From the NCBI GenBank assembly GCA_963704355.1, contig OY969891.1, positions 4,836,001 through 4,900,000 of the forward strand: a stretch of DNA of 64,000 nt. Direction: 5' to 3'. The notes beneath the pieces were generated by a model. It saw only the letters and a program-made list of their open reading frames with translations. It had not been told where the DNA came from and made no database searches. The stretch is from Bog-473 sp963704355 (GTDB taxonomy: Bacteria; Actinomycetota; Acidimicrobiia; Acidimicrobiales; RAAP-2). Position numbers and translations under genes: made by a program. Shown here piece after piece: positions 50,594 to 59,696 of this stretch (positions are counted from its first letter, which is position 1; each line of letters begins with the position of its first letter).

Positions 50594-50724
50594 GGCTGTA
50601 CGGGCCACGCTACCGGCCGGATTCCCTCCCTTTGGGTCGCTCGGTACGGCCGGCGGGGAACGACGGCGACCGCGGCGGCGCAGGTCAGGAGGGGTCGAGA
50701 GAGGTCAGGACGCGGCGGGACGCG

Positions 50725-52707
50725 TCAAGAGGGCAGCAGGAAATCCTGGGTGACGCAGTCGGTCGGCGTGGCCGCCACCGCGACCGGATGGCCCGTCAAG
50801 TTCAGGAAGACAGTGAGAGTCGCGCCGTTGAGGCATGCGAACGACGGGACGTTGGTTTGGAAGTTGCTCACGGTGCCGTCAGTGGTCAGCCGGGTCACCT
50901 GGTCGGCGGCCACCGGGGTGAGGTTCACGGTCGCCCCCGACCGGACCGCCGTGATGCTGGGCGGGGCGGTGGTCGAAGTCGTCGAGGGGGGCGGCGGGGC
51001 CGACGCCCCGCCGGAGCTGGGGGCACCGGGGTGCGCAGCGGTGGTGGGCGGTGCCGCGACGGCCGGCGGCGGGGTCGGGGGGCCGGGTGCGCCCGCGGCG
51101 GGCGCGCCGGCGGCCGGGCTGGACGAGGTGGACTGCGGACCGGCGCCGGGCGGACCTCCGGGCGAGATGCCGTCGAGCGCCGCGATCATCTGCGGGCCGT
51201 CGTTCTCCATGCCGAGGGCCCAGATGCCCACGCCACGCGCGCCGTAGTGCGAGGCCAGCTGCGCCGCCTCGTAGAGCCCGTACTCGCCCTCGTAGTAGGA
51301 CTCGTGCCACTGGCTGCCGACCTGGTAGCTCGTCCACGCCGTATCGGTGACCGAGTCCCAGTATTCGGGACCGTTGGCCGCCGCTTGCGAATCCGGGATG
51401 TCGGCCGCGCCACCCGCCGCGCCAGCCGCCATCGTCCCGTTGTTCGTCGGCCAGTCGATGCCGAAGAAGGGCAAGCCCAGGATCACTTTGGAGGCGGGCA
51501 CGGCGGACGTGTACTGCTGGAGCGTGGTGAGGCTGCTGAACTCGGTGCTCGTCAGCGGCGATGCCGGGCTCGGCGTGCCCTGCAGGTTCAGCTCGTAGTC
51601 CATCACGAAGAAGGCGTCCACGGTCTGGCCCAACGCGGCGATGTTGTAGAAGCCGTTGGAGTCGCCCGCGGAAGAGGCGTAGGTGTCCATGGTGATCTGC
51701 CAGTGGGGGTTCGCCGCGCGCAGGGCGCCCGACACGCCGGCGATGAGGTTGGTCAGCCCGGCCTGGTCGCCGCTGCCCTCGCCCTCGAAGTCGAAGTTGA
51801 CCCCGTCGAGCGACTTGGCCTGCAACTGTGGGATCAGCGCGCTCGCCAGCGTGCTCGCCGCCGTCGGCGACGACGTGATCGCATTGAGGGACCCCTGGTC
51901 GAAGTCGGTCACGGTGAGCACGACCCGCTCACCCGCCGCGTGCGCCCGTGAGATCAGGCTGGCCAGGTCCTGGCTCTGGAATCCGGTCCAGCCGGGCCCG
52001 CTCTCATCGAGCGTGCCGTTCGCGTTCACGTCGATGGAGAAGTACGCGAGGGTCGACAGTCCCGTGATGCTGAAGCTGGACGACTGCGGGAGTGTCCAGT
52101 ACGGCGCGAAAGCAAAATTCTCCCGGCCCGCCAGCGGCGGCTGGTCCACGAGCGCGGCAGGCGCCGCAGCCGGCGGTGCGGCGGCGGGTGCCAGCTTGAG
52201 GTCGGCGGCGCTCGCGCCGAGCTGGCGGAAGCCGGCATTGCCGCTCGCGTCGGTGAACGTCGCGCCGGCATCGTGCCCGCGGTGGCCGTGGCGGGTTGTG
52301 TGCGCGGAGCGGTGCGGCCCGCCCGCTTGTTGGGAGCCGGACGGGGCCACGCCCAGCAGGAAGCCGAACGTCAGCATGGCGAGGAGGAAGACGGACAGCC
52401 CGATCATGGACGCCGACCGCTTGGCTCGTGCGAACGCGATGATCGCGCCTCGGGCGCCCGTCCGAAGGGGTGGCCAGGCGTCGAGTGCGTCGATTGCGTC
52501 GAGTGCGTCGGGTGCGGCATGGGCGGCGTGCCGGGCGGCAGGTGCGGCGTGCCGGGCGTCGGACACGGCGTGGGCGCCGTGCGCGGGACGGTCGTGGCGG
52601 GCGCGGGACGGTCGCCAGTGCAGCAGCGTGCTCGCCGCTCCCCTCCCCACCTCCAGCAGGTTCCGCCGCCTGGCGTGGTGGGCCAGCTTCCTCCGAGCCA
52701 GCTCCAT
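50725..52707 (-). CDS. GH18-like secreted/cell-surface glycoside hydrolase
   Basis: A 660-residue exported protein. After a basic, Ala/His/Asp-repetitive cytoplasmic tail (about 95 residues) comes one signal-anchor (MIGLSVFLLAMLTFGFLLGV). A GH18-fold domain follows with LDGVNFDFEGEGSG, the DGxNxDxE catalytic motif, and DAFFVMDYELN plus GVGIWALGMEND as later barrel strands. A Pro/Ala/Thr-rich linker leads to a short Cys-bearing C-terminal domain. ATG 52707 follows GGAGG. GH18 enzymes cleave chitin-like or peptidoglycan-related glycans, so the protein may act on the cell wall or external chitin. It is divergent from putA. Confidence 0.85.
   Translation of the reverse strand: MELARRKLAHHARRRNLLEVGRGAASTLLHWRPSRARHDRPAHGAHAVSDARHAAPAARHAAHAAPDALDAIDALDAWPPLRTGARGAIIAFARAKRSASMIGLSVFLLAMLTFGFLLGVAPSGSQQAGGPHRSAHTTRHGHRGHDAGATFTDASGNAGFRQLGASAADLKLAPAAAPPAAAPAALVDQPPLAGRENFAFAPYWTLPQSSSFSITGLSTLAYFSIDVNANGTLDESGPGWTGFQSQDLASLISRAHAAGERVVLTVTDFDQGSLNAITSSPTAASTLASALIPQLQAKSLDGVNFDFEGEGSGDQAGLTNLIAGVSGALRAANPHWQITMDTYASSAGDSNGFYNIAALGQTVDAFFVMDYELNLQGTPSPASPLTSTEFSSLTTLQQYTSAVPASKVILGLPFFGIDWPTNNGTMAAGAAGGAADIPDSQAAANGPEYWDSVTDTAWTSYQVGSQWHESYYEGEYGLYEAAQLASHYGARGVGIWALGMENDGPQMIAALDGISPGGPPGAGPQSTSSSPAAGAPAAGAPGPPTPPPAVAAPPTTAAHPGAPSSGGASAPPPPSTTSTTAPPSITAVRSGATVNLTPVAADQVTRLTTDGTVSNFQTNVPSFACLNGATLTVFLNLTGHPVAVAATPTDCVTQDFLLPS
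52480..52515. repeat. 9-bp tandem repeats in the GH18 tail
   Basis: Four imperfect 9-bp units (GTCGAGTGC, GTCGATTGC, GTCGAGTGC, GTCGGGTGC) encode the Ala-Leu/Ile-Asp repeats of the cytoplasmic tail. Longer GCGGCGTGCCGGGCG units follow to about 52563. Confidence 0.7.
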
Positions 52708-52885
52708 ATGCCTCCGGAAACACCCGCGATGGGGCATTTCTCACGGTGTTCATCTGACGAAACCCCCGTGCTGTCTTCGTGAGGGCTCCTCGAGCGCCTT
52801 CTTTTGGTGCCTGGGAGGTGCGGGGACGTCATTCCGCTCTGAGTTGTCGACCTGAAAGAGCGCGGGTGAATCCACCAGAGCCGCC

Positions 52886-55800
52886 ATGACCTTCCGAGAG
52901 GCGGTGGGGTGGTTGACTGCGGGTACGAGCATCGCCGGCACTCCTCGTGGGCCCGGTCAGCATCTGGCCGATCAGCCCGACCTCTCGCCCAGAGCGCGAG
53001 CGCTCCCACCGGCGGCCGACCCGGACAGCCTCGTGGATCCCGCGGTCGAGCTCGCCTCGCGTTGGTTGGCGGAGGGCGACTCGTCGCTCAGCCGAGCTGA
53101 AAAGGCCCGGGATCGGCGTCTGCACGAGTTGACCGCCGATCCGGGTTCCCTCTCGTTCGCAATGGCGTTCTGCGACCGGGTCCTCCGGCCCGAGTCGCCC
53201 CGGGTGGCAGCGCGCCAGTTGCGCCGTATCGTCCGCGGAGGACATCCGCGTTTTCTCAACGCCGTCGACGGGACGCTGTTGCGCAGCGGTGCGGCGGTCT
53301 CCGCGGCCCTGCCCGGCGCGGTGATGCCGCTGGTCCGCCGGCGGCTGCGCGTCATGGTGGGCGACCTCGTCGCCGACGCGACGGATCCAGGTCTGGCCCG
53401 TCACCTCCAACGGCTGCGCGCCGATGGCTTCCGCGTGAACGTGAACCTGCTCGGCGAGGCCGTGCTCGGACATGCCGAGGCGGCGCAGCGGCGCGCCGCG
53501 ATCATCGAGCTGATGGAGCGGGACGACGTCGACTACGTCTCGGTCAAGGTCTCCTCGGTCTGCGCGCAGCTCAACCTGTGGAGTTACGACGAGACGCTGG
53601 CGCGCGCCAAGGACGCATTGCGCGAGGTATTGGCGGCGGCGGCCTCCCGCTCTCCCCCGACCTTCGTGAACCTCGACATGGAGGAGTACCGCGACCTGGA
53701 GCTCACCCTCGACGCGTTCAGCGGGTTGCTCGACGAGCCCTCGCTCGTCGGGCTCGAGGCCGGGATCGCGCTCCAGGCCTACCTGCCGGACTCCCTGTCC
53801 GCGCTGGAACGGCTGACCGCGTGGGCGATCGAACGGCGCCGACGCGGCGGTGCCGCTGCCCGGGTGCGGATCGTCAAGGGCGCCAACCTGGCGGCGGAGC
53901 GGGTCGACGCCGTCCTCCATGGCTGGCCGCTGGCCCCGTACGCCACGAAGGCGGAGACCGACGCCAATCACAAGGCGATGGTCGAGTACGCGCTGCGGCC
54001 CGAGCACGCCGATGCCCTGGCGGTCGGGGTCGCCGGGCACAACCTCTTCGACGTGGCCTGGGCCTACCTGCTGGCCGAGTCGCGCGGGGTTGGCCGGTCG
54101 GTCTCGTTCGAGATGCTCCAGGGCATGGCGCCGGCCGCCGCGCGCGCCGTCCTGGCGACGACCGGCCGCGTCGTGCTCTACACCCCGGTCGTCGACCCGT
54201 CGGACTTCGACCATGCGCTGGCCTACCTCTTCCGCCGGCTCGAGGAGAACGCCGGCGGGGACAATTACCTGGCCGCGCTGGGCGGACCGACGAGGCCCCA
54301 CCCCGCCGCGGCCTTCGCCCGCGAGTGCGATCGGTTCGCGACCGCGGTCTCGGGGCGAGCACGGGTGCGGACCGTTTCGTCACGCCGTGCCGCGCCCGGA
54401 GGGAGGACCCTGCTTCGAGAAGCTGGCGCGGCCGGGGCGTTCGCCAACGAACCCGACACCGATCCGACCGATCCGCGTGCTCGCGACGGCGTGACGCACG
54501 CCGCGGCCGTGGTGCGCGTGGACGCACCCGCCGAGCTCGACGCGGCAGGAGTCGAGGAGGTCGTTGCCGTGGCCGTATCCGCCGCCTCGTCGTGGGGAGA
54601 GGTCCCACCTGCTGACCGGGCGGCCGTCCTCGAGCGCTGCGCCGACGCGCTCGCCGCGCGCCGCCCCGAGCTGATCGCCGTCATGGCCGCCGAGGGGAAG
54701 AAGACCCTCGCCGAAGCCGACTCCGAGGTGTCCGAGGCCATCGACTTCGCACGCTGGTACGCGGCTGCGGCGCGAGCGCTCGATCACCTCGACGGCGCGA
54801 TGGCCCGCCCGCGCGGCGTCGTCGTCGTGGCCGGTCCGTGGAACTTCCCGCTCGCTATTCCGTTGGGCGGGGCGCTGGCCGCACTGGCGGCGGGGAACGC
54901 CGTCGTGCTCAAGCCGGCGCCGCAGACGCCGGCAGTGGCGTGGGCCGCCGTACGCGCGTGCCGCAACGCGGGGCTCCCGCCGGACGCGCTGGGCTACGCC
55001 CGGTGCGCGGACGGGCCGGTCGGCTCGCGGCTGATCGCCCACCCCGACCTGGCGGGCGTGGTGCTGACCGGGTCCTACGACACCGCCGAGCTCTTCGCAC
55101 GGCTGGCCCCACACACGCCGCTGATGGCGGAGACGTCCGGCAAGAACGCCCTGGTGATCATGCCCGAGGCGGACCTCGACCAGGCGGCCGCCGACCTGGT
55201 GCACTCCGCATTCAGCCACTCGGGCCAGAAGTGCTCGGCGGCGTCGCTCGGCATCCTCGTCGGCGACGTGGCCAGGTCCGTCCGGTTCCGAGCGCAGCTC
55301 GTCGACGCGGCGCATTCCGTCGAGCTCGGCCTGGCGACGGCCCCGCACACCACCATGGCGCCGTTGATCGAAGCGCCGTCGCCCAAGCTGGCGCGGGCCC
55401 TGACCACGCTCGAGGGCCGCCAGCGATGGCTCCTCGAGCCGAAGCTGGTGGACCCGGAGACCAACCTGTGGTCTCCCGGCATCGTCGAGGGCGTCGAGCC
55501 GGGCGACTGGTTCGCGTCCACCGAGTGCTTCGGCCCCGTGCTGGGTCTGATGGCGGCGCTGGACCTCGAGGACGCCCTCGCCATCCAGAACGCCGTGCCC
55601 TACGGCCTGACGGCCGGCATCTGGTCGCTCGACCCGGGCGACGGCGCGCGGTGGGCCGACCGGGTGGACGCGGGCAACGCCTACGTGAACCGCCCGACGA
55701 CCGGCGCCATCGTGGGCCGCCAGCCCTTCGGCGGCTACAAGCGGTCGATCGTCGGCCCCGGAGCCAAGGCGGGTGGGCCCAACTACGTGCTCCAACTCTG

Positions 55801-56425
55801 CCGCATCGACGACGACGGAACGCCGCCGGCCTTGGGCGCCGAGCCTGCGGCGGCCGCCGTGACCTCGATGCTCGCCGCGTGGGCGGACGAGCTCGATCCC
55901 CTCGAGCGCGCCGCCGTGCACACGGCAGCGCGCAGCGACGCCTACTGGTGGGCCGCCGAGTTCGGCGTGGACCACGACGAGGCGGGGCTCTTCTGCGAGT
56001 CGAACGTGCTGCGCTATCGGCCCGTGCCAGGCCTGACGGTGCGCGTCGCGCCGGGAGCGACCCCGCTCCACGTGGCGCGTGTCCTCGTCGGCGCCGCCGT
56101 CGCAGGCGCGGCGCCCACGGTCAGCCTGCACCCCGATTGTGCCGGCGCGGACGATCGACCCGCGATGCTCGCCCGGCGGGCGGGGGTCCCCATCGTCGAG
56201 GAGACTCTCGCCGACCTCGCGGCGCGCGTGGCGGACATGGCGGAGGCGCGAGTCCGGCTCGTCGGGTCGGAGCCGGGGCTCGAAGCGCTGGAGCCACGGG
56301 CCCACGTCGACGCGCGGCGGCCCGTGCTCCTCGGGCGGGTGGAGCTGCTGCGGTACCTGCGCGAGCAGACGGTGTCGCGCACCCTGCACCGGTTCGGGAA
56401 CGTGGTGGCGCCGCCCGACGCGTGA
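52886..56425 (+). CDS. putA: bifunctional proline dehydrogenase / delta-1-pyrroline-5-carboxylate dehydrogenase
   Basis: A 1179-residue bifunctional PutA. Residues about 90-500 form the FAD-dependent proline dehydrogenase barrel (VSSVCAQLNLW, MEEYRDLELTL, RVRIVKGANLAAERVDA). Residues about 550-980 form the P5C dehydrogenase with LMAETSGKNALVIMPEADL (catalytic Glu region), FSHSGQKCSAASLGI (Cys nucleophile) and FGGYKRSIVGPGAKAGG. It lacks the N-terminal DNA-binding domain of enteric PutA, so it is not autoregulatory. The C-terminal 180 residues match the usual conserved tail of long PutA proteins. It oxidises proline to glutamate, feeding electrons to quinone and NAD. The gene is full length and divergent from the GH18 gene. 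Confidence 0.95.
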   Translation: MTFREAVGWLTAGTSIAGTPRGPGQHLADQPDLSPRARALPPAADPDSLVDPAVELASRWLAEGDSSLSRAEKARDRRLHELTADPGSLSFAMAFCDRVLRPESPRVAARQLRRIVRGGHPRFLNAVDGTLLRSGAAVSAALPGAVMPLVRRRLRVMVGDLVADATDPGLARHLQRLRADGFRVNVNLLGEAVLGHAEAAQRRAAIIELMERDDVDYVSVKVSSVCAQLNLWSYDETLARAKDALREVLAAAASRSPPTFVNLDMEEYRDLELTLDAFSGLLDEPSLVGLEAGIALQAYLPDSLSALERLTAWAIERRRRGGAAARVRIVKGANLAAERVDAVLHGWPLAPYATKAETDANHKAMVEYALRPEHADALAVGVAGHNLFDVAWAYLLAESRGVGRSVSFEMLQGMAPAAARAVLATTGRVVLYTPVVDPSDFDHALAYLFRRLEENAGGDNYLAALGGPTRPHPAAAFARECDRFATAVSGRARVRTVSSRRAAPGGRTLLREAGAAGAFANEPDTDPTDPRARDGVTHAAAVVRVDAPAELDAAGVEEVVAVAVSAASSWGEVPPADRAAVLERCADALAARRPELIAVMAAEGKKTLAEADSEVSEAIDFARWYAAAARALDHLDGAMARPRGVVVVAGPWNFPLAIPLGGALAALAAGNAVVLKPAPQTPAVAWAAVRACRNAGLPPDALGYARCADGPVGSRLIAHPDLAGVVLTGSYDTAELFARLAPHTPLMAETSGKNALVIMPEADLDQAAADLVHSAFSHSGQKCSAASLGILVGDVARSVRFRAQLVDAAHSVELGLATAPHTTMAPLIEAPSPKLARALTTLEGRQRWLLEPKLVDPETNLWSPGIVEGVEPGDWFASTECFGPVLGLMAALDLEDALAIQNAVPYGLTAGIWSLDPGDGARWADRVDAGNAYVNRPTTGAIVGRQPFGGYKRSIVGPGAKAGGPNYVLQLCRIDDDGTPPALGAEPAAAAVTSMLAAWADELDPLERAAVHTAARSDAYWWAAEFGVDHDEAGLFCESNVLRYRPVPGLTVRVAPGATPLHVARVLVGAAVAGAAPTVSLHPDCAGADDRPAMLARRAGVPIVEETLADLAARVADMAEARVRLVGSEPGLEALEPRAHVDARRPVLLGRVELLRYLREQTVSRTLHRFGNVVAPPDA

Positions 56426-56458
56426 CCGACGCCGGCGACCCGCCTGGGCGGGGCCGGC

Positions 56459-57877
56459 CTAGGCGTGGTTGACGGCCGTGACCAGCTTCTGCAGGGTGTC
56501 CTTGGCGTCTCCGAAGAGCATGGTCGTCTTGGGGTCGTAGAGGAGGTCGTTGTCGATGCCGGCGAAGCCCGGGCGCATGGAGCGCTTGAGGAAGACGATG
56601 TTCTCGGCTTGGTCCGCGTTGATGATGGGCATGCCGTAGATCGGGCTGCCCGGCGTCGACTTGGCCGCCGGGTTGACCGTGTCGTTCGCACCCACGACGA
56701 GGGCCACGTCCGCCGTGCTCATCTCGGGGTTGGCCTCGTCCATCTCCTTGAGGTCCTCGTAGGGGACGTTGGCCTCGGCGAGCAGCACGTTCATGTGGCC
56801 GGGCATGCGGCCGGCCACGGGGTGGATGGCGAAGAAGGTCTCGACGCCGCGCGCCTTGAGCGCCTCCTCCAGCTCACGGGCCGTGTGCTGCGCCTGCGCC
56901 ACCGCCAGGCCATAGCCGGGGATGATGACGACCTTGCGGGCGTAGGCCAGCAGGACGCCGACATCCTCGGGCGTGCCCGCCCGGACGGGACGCGTGGCGT
57001 CGCCCTCTTCGCCGCCGGTCGCCGTGATGACCGAACCGAACGCACTGAAGAGGATGTTGGGCAGCGAGCGGCCCATGGCCCCGCTCATGAGCCGGGTCAG
57101 GATGATGCCCGAGGCACCGACCAGAGTGCCCGCCACGATCAACAACGCGTTGTCGAGCACGAAGCCCGAGGCGGCGACCGCGAGGCCGGTGAAGGAGTTG
57201 AGCAGCGAGATCAGGACCGGCACGTCCGCGCCGCCGATGGGTAGGACGAAGATCACACCCAGCACGAGGGACAGCCCGAGGATGATCCAGACGAAGGCGA
57301 TGTTGCCGGTGACGAGCGCCAACAGGACCATCACGACGATGGCCGCGCCGACCAAGGCGTTGATGACCTGCTGACCCGCGTAGGTGATCGGACGGCCCGT
57401 GATCAGCTCCTGCAGCTTGATGAAGGCGATGGCGCTGCCCGAGAATGAGACCGAGCCGATGAGGACGCCCAGCAACACCTCCGCGGTGACGTACACGGCC
57501 GGCTGCAGCCCGAGCGAGTGCAGGTGGAGCAGCTCCACGATGGAGATCAGCGCGGCCGCTCCGCCGCCCACGCCGTTGAAGATGGCCACCAGCTGGGGCA
57601 TCGCGGTCATCTTCACGAAGCGGGCCACCGGCACGGCGATGGCGGCACCGAGCACCATGGCGATGAGGGCGAGGACGAGGTTCTTGCCCGAGTCGCGCAG
57701 GCTGGGCAACGTGAAGGTCATGCCGATGGCGAGCGTCGCCGCCGCGGCGCCGACCCAGTTGCCGAGGCGGGCGTGCTTCGGGGAGCTCAGTCCCTTGAGG
57801 GCGAAGATGAACCCGGCGATGGCGACGAGGTAGGCCAGGTCGCGCGCGGTCGCCAGGGTGAAGGATGCGGCAAGCAT
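56459..57877 (-). CDS. pntB: NAD(P) transhydrogenase subunit beta
   Basis: A 472-residue protein: nine or so membrane helices in the N-terminal 270 residues and a C-terminal NADP-binding domain III with VIIPGYGLAVAQAQHTARE, EMSTADVALVVGANDTVNPAA and YGMPIINADQAENIVFLKRSM. It transfers hydride between NADH and NADP coupled to proton movement. ATG 57877 overlaps the pntAB stop by one base. It is the last gene of the pnt operon, convergent with putA. Confidence 0.94.
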   Translation of the reverse strand: MLAASFTLATARDLAYLVAIAGFIFALKGLSSPKHARLGNWVGAAAATLAIGMTFTLPSLRDSGKNLVLALIAMVLGAAIAVPVARFVKMTAMPQLVAIFNGVGGGAAALISIVELLHLHSLGLQPAVYVTAEVLLGVLIGSVSFSGSAIAFIKLQELITGRPITYAGQQVINALVGAAIVVMVLLALVTGNIAFVWIILGLSLVLGVIFVLPIGGADVPVLISLLNSFTGLAVAASGFVLDNALLIVAGTLVGASGIILTRLMSGAMGRSLPNILFSAFGSVITATGGEEGDATRPVRAGTPEDVGVLLAYARKVVIIPGYGLAVAQAQHTARELEEALKARGVETFFAIHPVAGRMPGHMNVLLAEANVPYEDLKEMDEANPEMSTADVALVVGANDTVNPAAKSTPGSPIYGMPIINADQAENIVFLKRSMRPGFAGIDNDLLYDPKTTMLFGDAKDTLQKLVTAVNHA

Positions 57878-58293
57878 CAGGCGGCGCCCCCGGTGGAGCC
57901 CGTGGAGCCGGTGGAGCCCGTGGAGCCGTCCTCTGACGGGGCCGCCTGCGCCTTGGCCCGGTCGCCGGGCCTCGCCTTGAACATTTCGAGCATGCGGTCC
58001 GTCACCACGAACCCGCCCACCACGTTCAGCGTGGCCAGGAAGACGGCGAGGAACCCGAGGACGAGCTGGCCGGTGCCGTGCGCCTCACCCATGACGGTCA
58101 GGGCACCCACCAGCACGATTCCGTGGATGGCGTTGGAGCCCGACATGAGCGGGGTGTGCAAGATGCTGGGCACCTTCGAGACGACCTCGATCCCCACGAA
58201 CGCGGCGAGGACGAAGATCGTCAGGTAGGCGACGATGCCCGTGCCCGACCCGCCGGTGGTGGTCGGGGTCGACTGCAGGATCAGGGCGATCAC
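57877..58293 (-). CDS. pntAB: NAD(P) transhydrogenase subunit alpha-2 (membrane part)
   Basis: A 138-residue membrane subunit with three to four helices (IVAYLTIFVLAAFVGIEVVSK, HGIVLVGALTVMGEAHG, LVLGFLAVFLATLNVVGGFV) and the conserved HTPLMSGSNAIHG. GTG 58293 overlaps the pntAA stop (GTGA). The C-terminal cytoplasmic tail carries Gly-Ser-Thr repeats encoded by the tandem repeat at 57892-57927. Confidence 0.93.
   Translation of the reverse strand: MIALILQSTPTTTGGSGTGIVAYLTIFVLAAFVGIEVVSKVPSILHTPLMSGSNAIHGIVLVGALTVMGEAHGTGQLVLGFLAVFLATLNVVGGFVVTDRMLEMFKARPGDRAKAQAAPSEDGSTGSTGSTGSTGGAA
57892..57927. repeat. 18-bp tandem repeat in pntAB
   Basis: The 18-bp unit GGTGGAGCCCGTGGAGCC occurs twice (57892-57909 and 57910-57927), encoding the STG repeats of the pntAB tail. 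It is a slippage-prone in-frame repeat. Confidence 0.8.
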
Positions 58294-59435
58294 GACGGCG
58301 CACCTCCTGTTCCCCCGCCCAACAATTCGACCGCGGCGGGTGCCTGGGCGCTCCCGTCACGGAGCACGCACATGCCGGCGACGATCTCGTCGTCCCAATC
58401 GGGCGCGAGCGTCCCCTCGGGGCCCATCAGCGCGAGCACATTCGCCACGTTGCGGGCGTAGAGGAAGCTGGCGTGCGTCGGCATGCCGGACGGAGGGTTC
58501 GCCATGCCGACGATGTGCACGTCATTGTGGTCGACCACTTCGCCCGCTTTGGTCAGCTCGCAGTTGCCCCCCTGATCGGCCGCCATGTCGACCACGACCG
58601 CGCCGGGCGCCATGCCCTCGACCATGGATGTGGTGAGCAGGACCGGCGCCTTGCGGCCCGGGACGGCGGCCGTCGTGATGACGACGTCGGAGCGACCGAC
58701 CTCCTCGGCCAGCGCGGCGCGTTGGCGGTCGAGCTCTTCGGGCGTGAGCTCGCGGGCATAGCCGCCCGTGCCCTCTGCCGAGACCCCGGTGTCGACGAAG
58801 GTCGCGCCGAGGCTCTCAGCCTCTTCCTTGGCAGCGGCGCGCACGTCGTAGGCCTTGACCACGGCGCCGAGTCGCCGCGCCGTGGCGATCGACTGCAGGC
58901 CGGCGACCCCGACCCCCATGACCAGCACCTTGGCCGGGGGCACCGTCCCCGCCGCCGTCATGAACATGGGAAAGAACTTGGCCAGATGCTCGGCCGCCGT
59001 CAGGCCGGCCCGATAGCCCGAGACCGTGGCCTGCGAGCTCAGCGCGTCCATGCTCTGCGCGCGGCTGATACGCGGCAGCAGATCGAAACTGAAGACGGTG
59101 GCCCCTTTGGCCGCGAGCGCGCGCACGGTGTCTTCGGACTGGCCCACCGAAAAGAAGCTCATCAGCGCCGCGCCCTGCGGGAACGTCTGCGCCTCCTCCG
59201 GGCTCGGCGCGTTCACCTGCACGACGAGTCCGGCGCCGGAGAGGACAGCCGCGACATCGGGAGCGACGGTCGCTCCTGCGTCCGCGAAGGTCGCATCGGG
59301 GAACTCGGCCGCCATGCCGGCGCCCGCCTGCACGCTGACCTCCCAGCCTGTGCCGACCAGCTTCTTGACCACGTCGGGCACGAGGGCCACACGGCGCTCT
59401 CCGCGACGGGTCTCCGTGGGGACCGCCAATTTCAC
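58290..59435 (-). CDS. pntAA: NAD(P) transhydrogenase subunit alpha-1 (NAD-binding)
   Basis: About 381 residues from GTG 59435, beginning VKLAVPTETRRGERRVALVPD. This aligns with the MKIAIPKER-type start of other PntAA proteins, so the more distal GTG 59453 is less likely. The protein has the NAD-binding domain with VLVMGVGVAGLQSIATARRLG and EVVDHNDVHIVGMANPPSGMP. It is soluble and binds the PntAB/PntB membrane complex. First gene of the operon pntAA-pntAB-pntB, with 4-nt and 1-nt overlaps to the next genes. Confidence 0.93.
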   Translation of the reverse strand: MKLAVPTETRRGERRVALVPDVVKKLVGTGWEVSVQAGAGMAAEFPDATFADAGATVAPDVAAVLSGAGLVVQVNAPSPEEAQTFPQGAALMSFFSVGQSEDTVRALAAKGATVFSFDLLPRISRAQSMDALSSQATVSGYRAGLTAAEHLAKFFPMFMTAAGTVPPAKVLVMGVGVAGLQSIATARRLGAVVKAYDVRAAAKEEAESLGATFVDTGVSAEGTGGYARELTPEELDRQRAALAEEVGRSDVVITTAAVPGRKAPVLLTTSMVEGMAPGAVVVDMAADQGGNCELTKAGEVVDHNDVHIVGMANPPSGMPTHASFLYARNVANVLALMGPEGTLAPDWDDEIVAGMCVLRDGSAQAPAAVELLGGGTGGAPS

Positions 59436-59576
59436 GGTCGCTCTGTTTAGCACCTGGGCCGCGTCCGGCCCCTAATCGACGAGGTCAACAGGGGATTTCG
59501 CTGCTCTTTCCCCTGCCCGGCCACGCTGCATCCTTACGGCCGAACGGACCGGAGCGGTCCCCCTGTGATGTCGCTC

Positions 59577-59607
59577 AAAACTATAAACCACTCGGTGGAT
59601 AGTTTTT
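59577..59607 (-). terminator. strong hairpin between the SDR gene and the pnt operon
   Basis: AAAACTAT (59577-59584) pairs with ATAGTTTT (59599-59606), with an inner CCAC/GTGG stem, followed by T residues on the plus strand. Read on the minus strand it lies between the SDR stop (59697) and the pntAA start (59435). It may terminate the SDR transcript or act as an operator for pnt. Confidence 0.4.
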
Positions 59608-59696
59608 GGAGGAACCCACGGGACTCTCGCCCAGCCTTCAGTGCGCCGCCCGTCGCCACGTCGCCACGTCGCCCAACGCCCGTTGCCCCGAAGGAC

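Noticed and set aside
52480..52563. CRISPR-like spacing of short repeats
   Set aside because: Units are 9-18 bp, contiguous, without spacers, and lie within a coding region.
52708..52885. Possible cyclic-di-AMP riboswitch upstream of the GH18 gene
   Set aside because: The leader lacks the conserved paired segments of that riboswitch class on inspection; only the cell-wall enzyme context suggested it.
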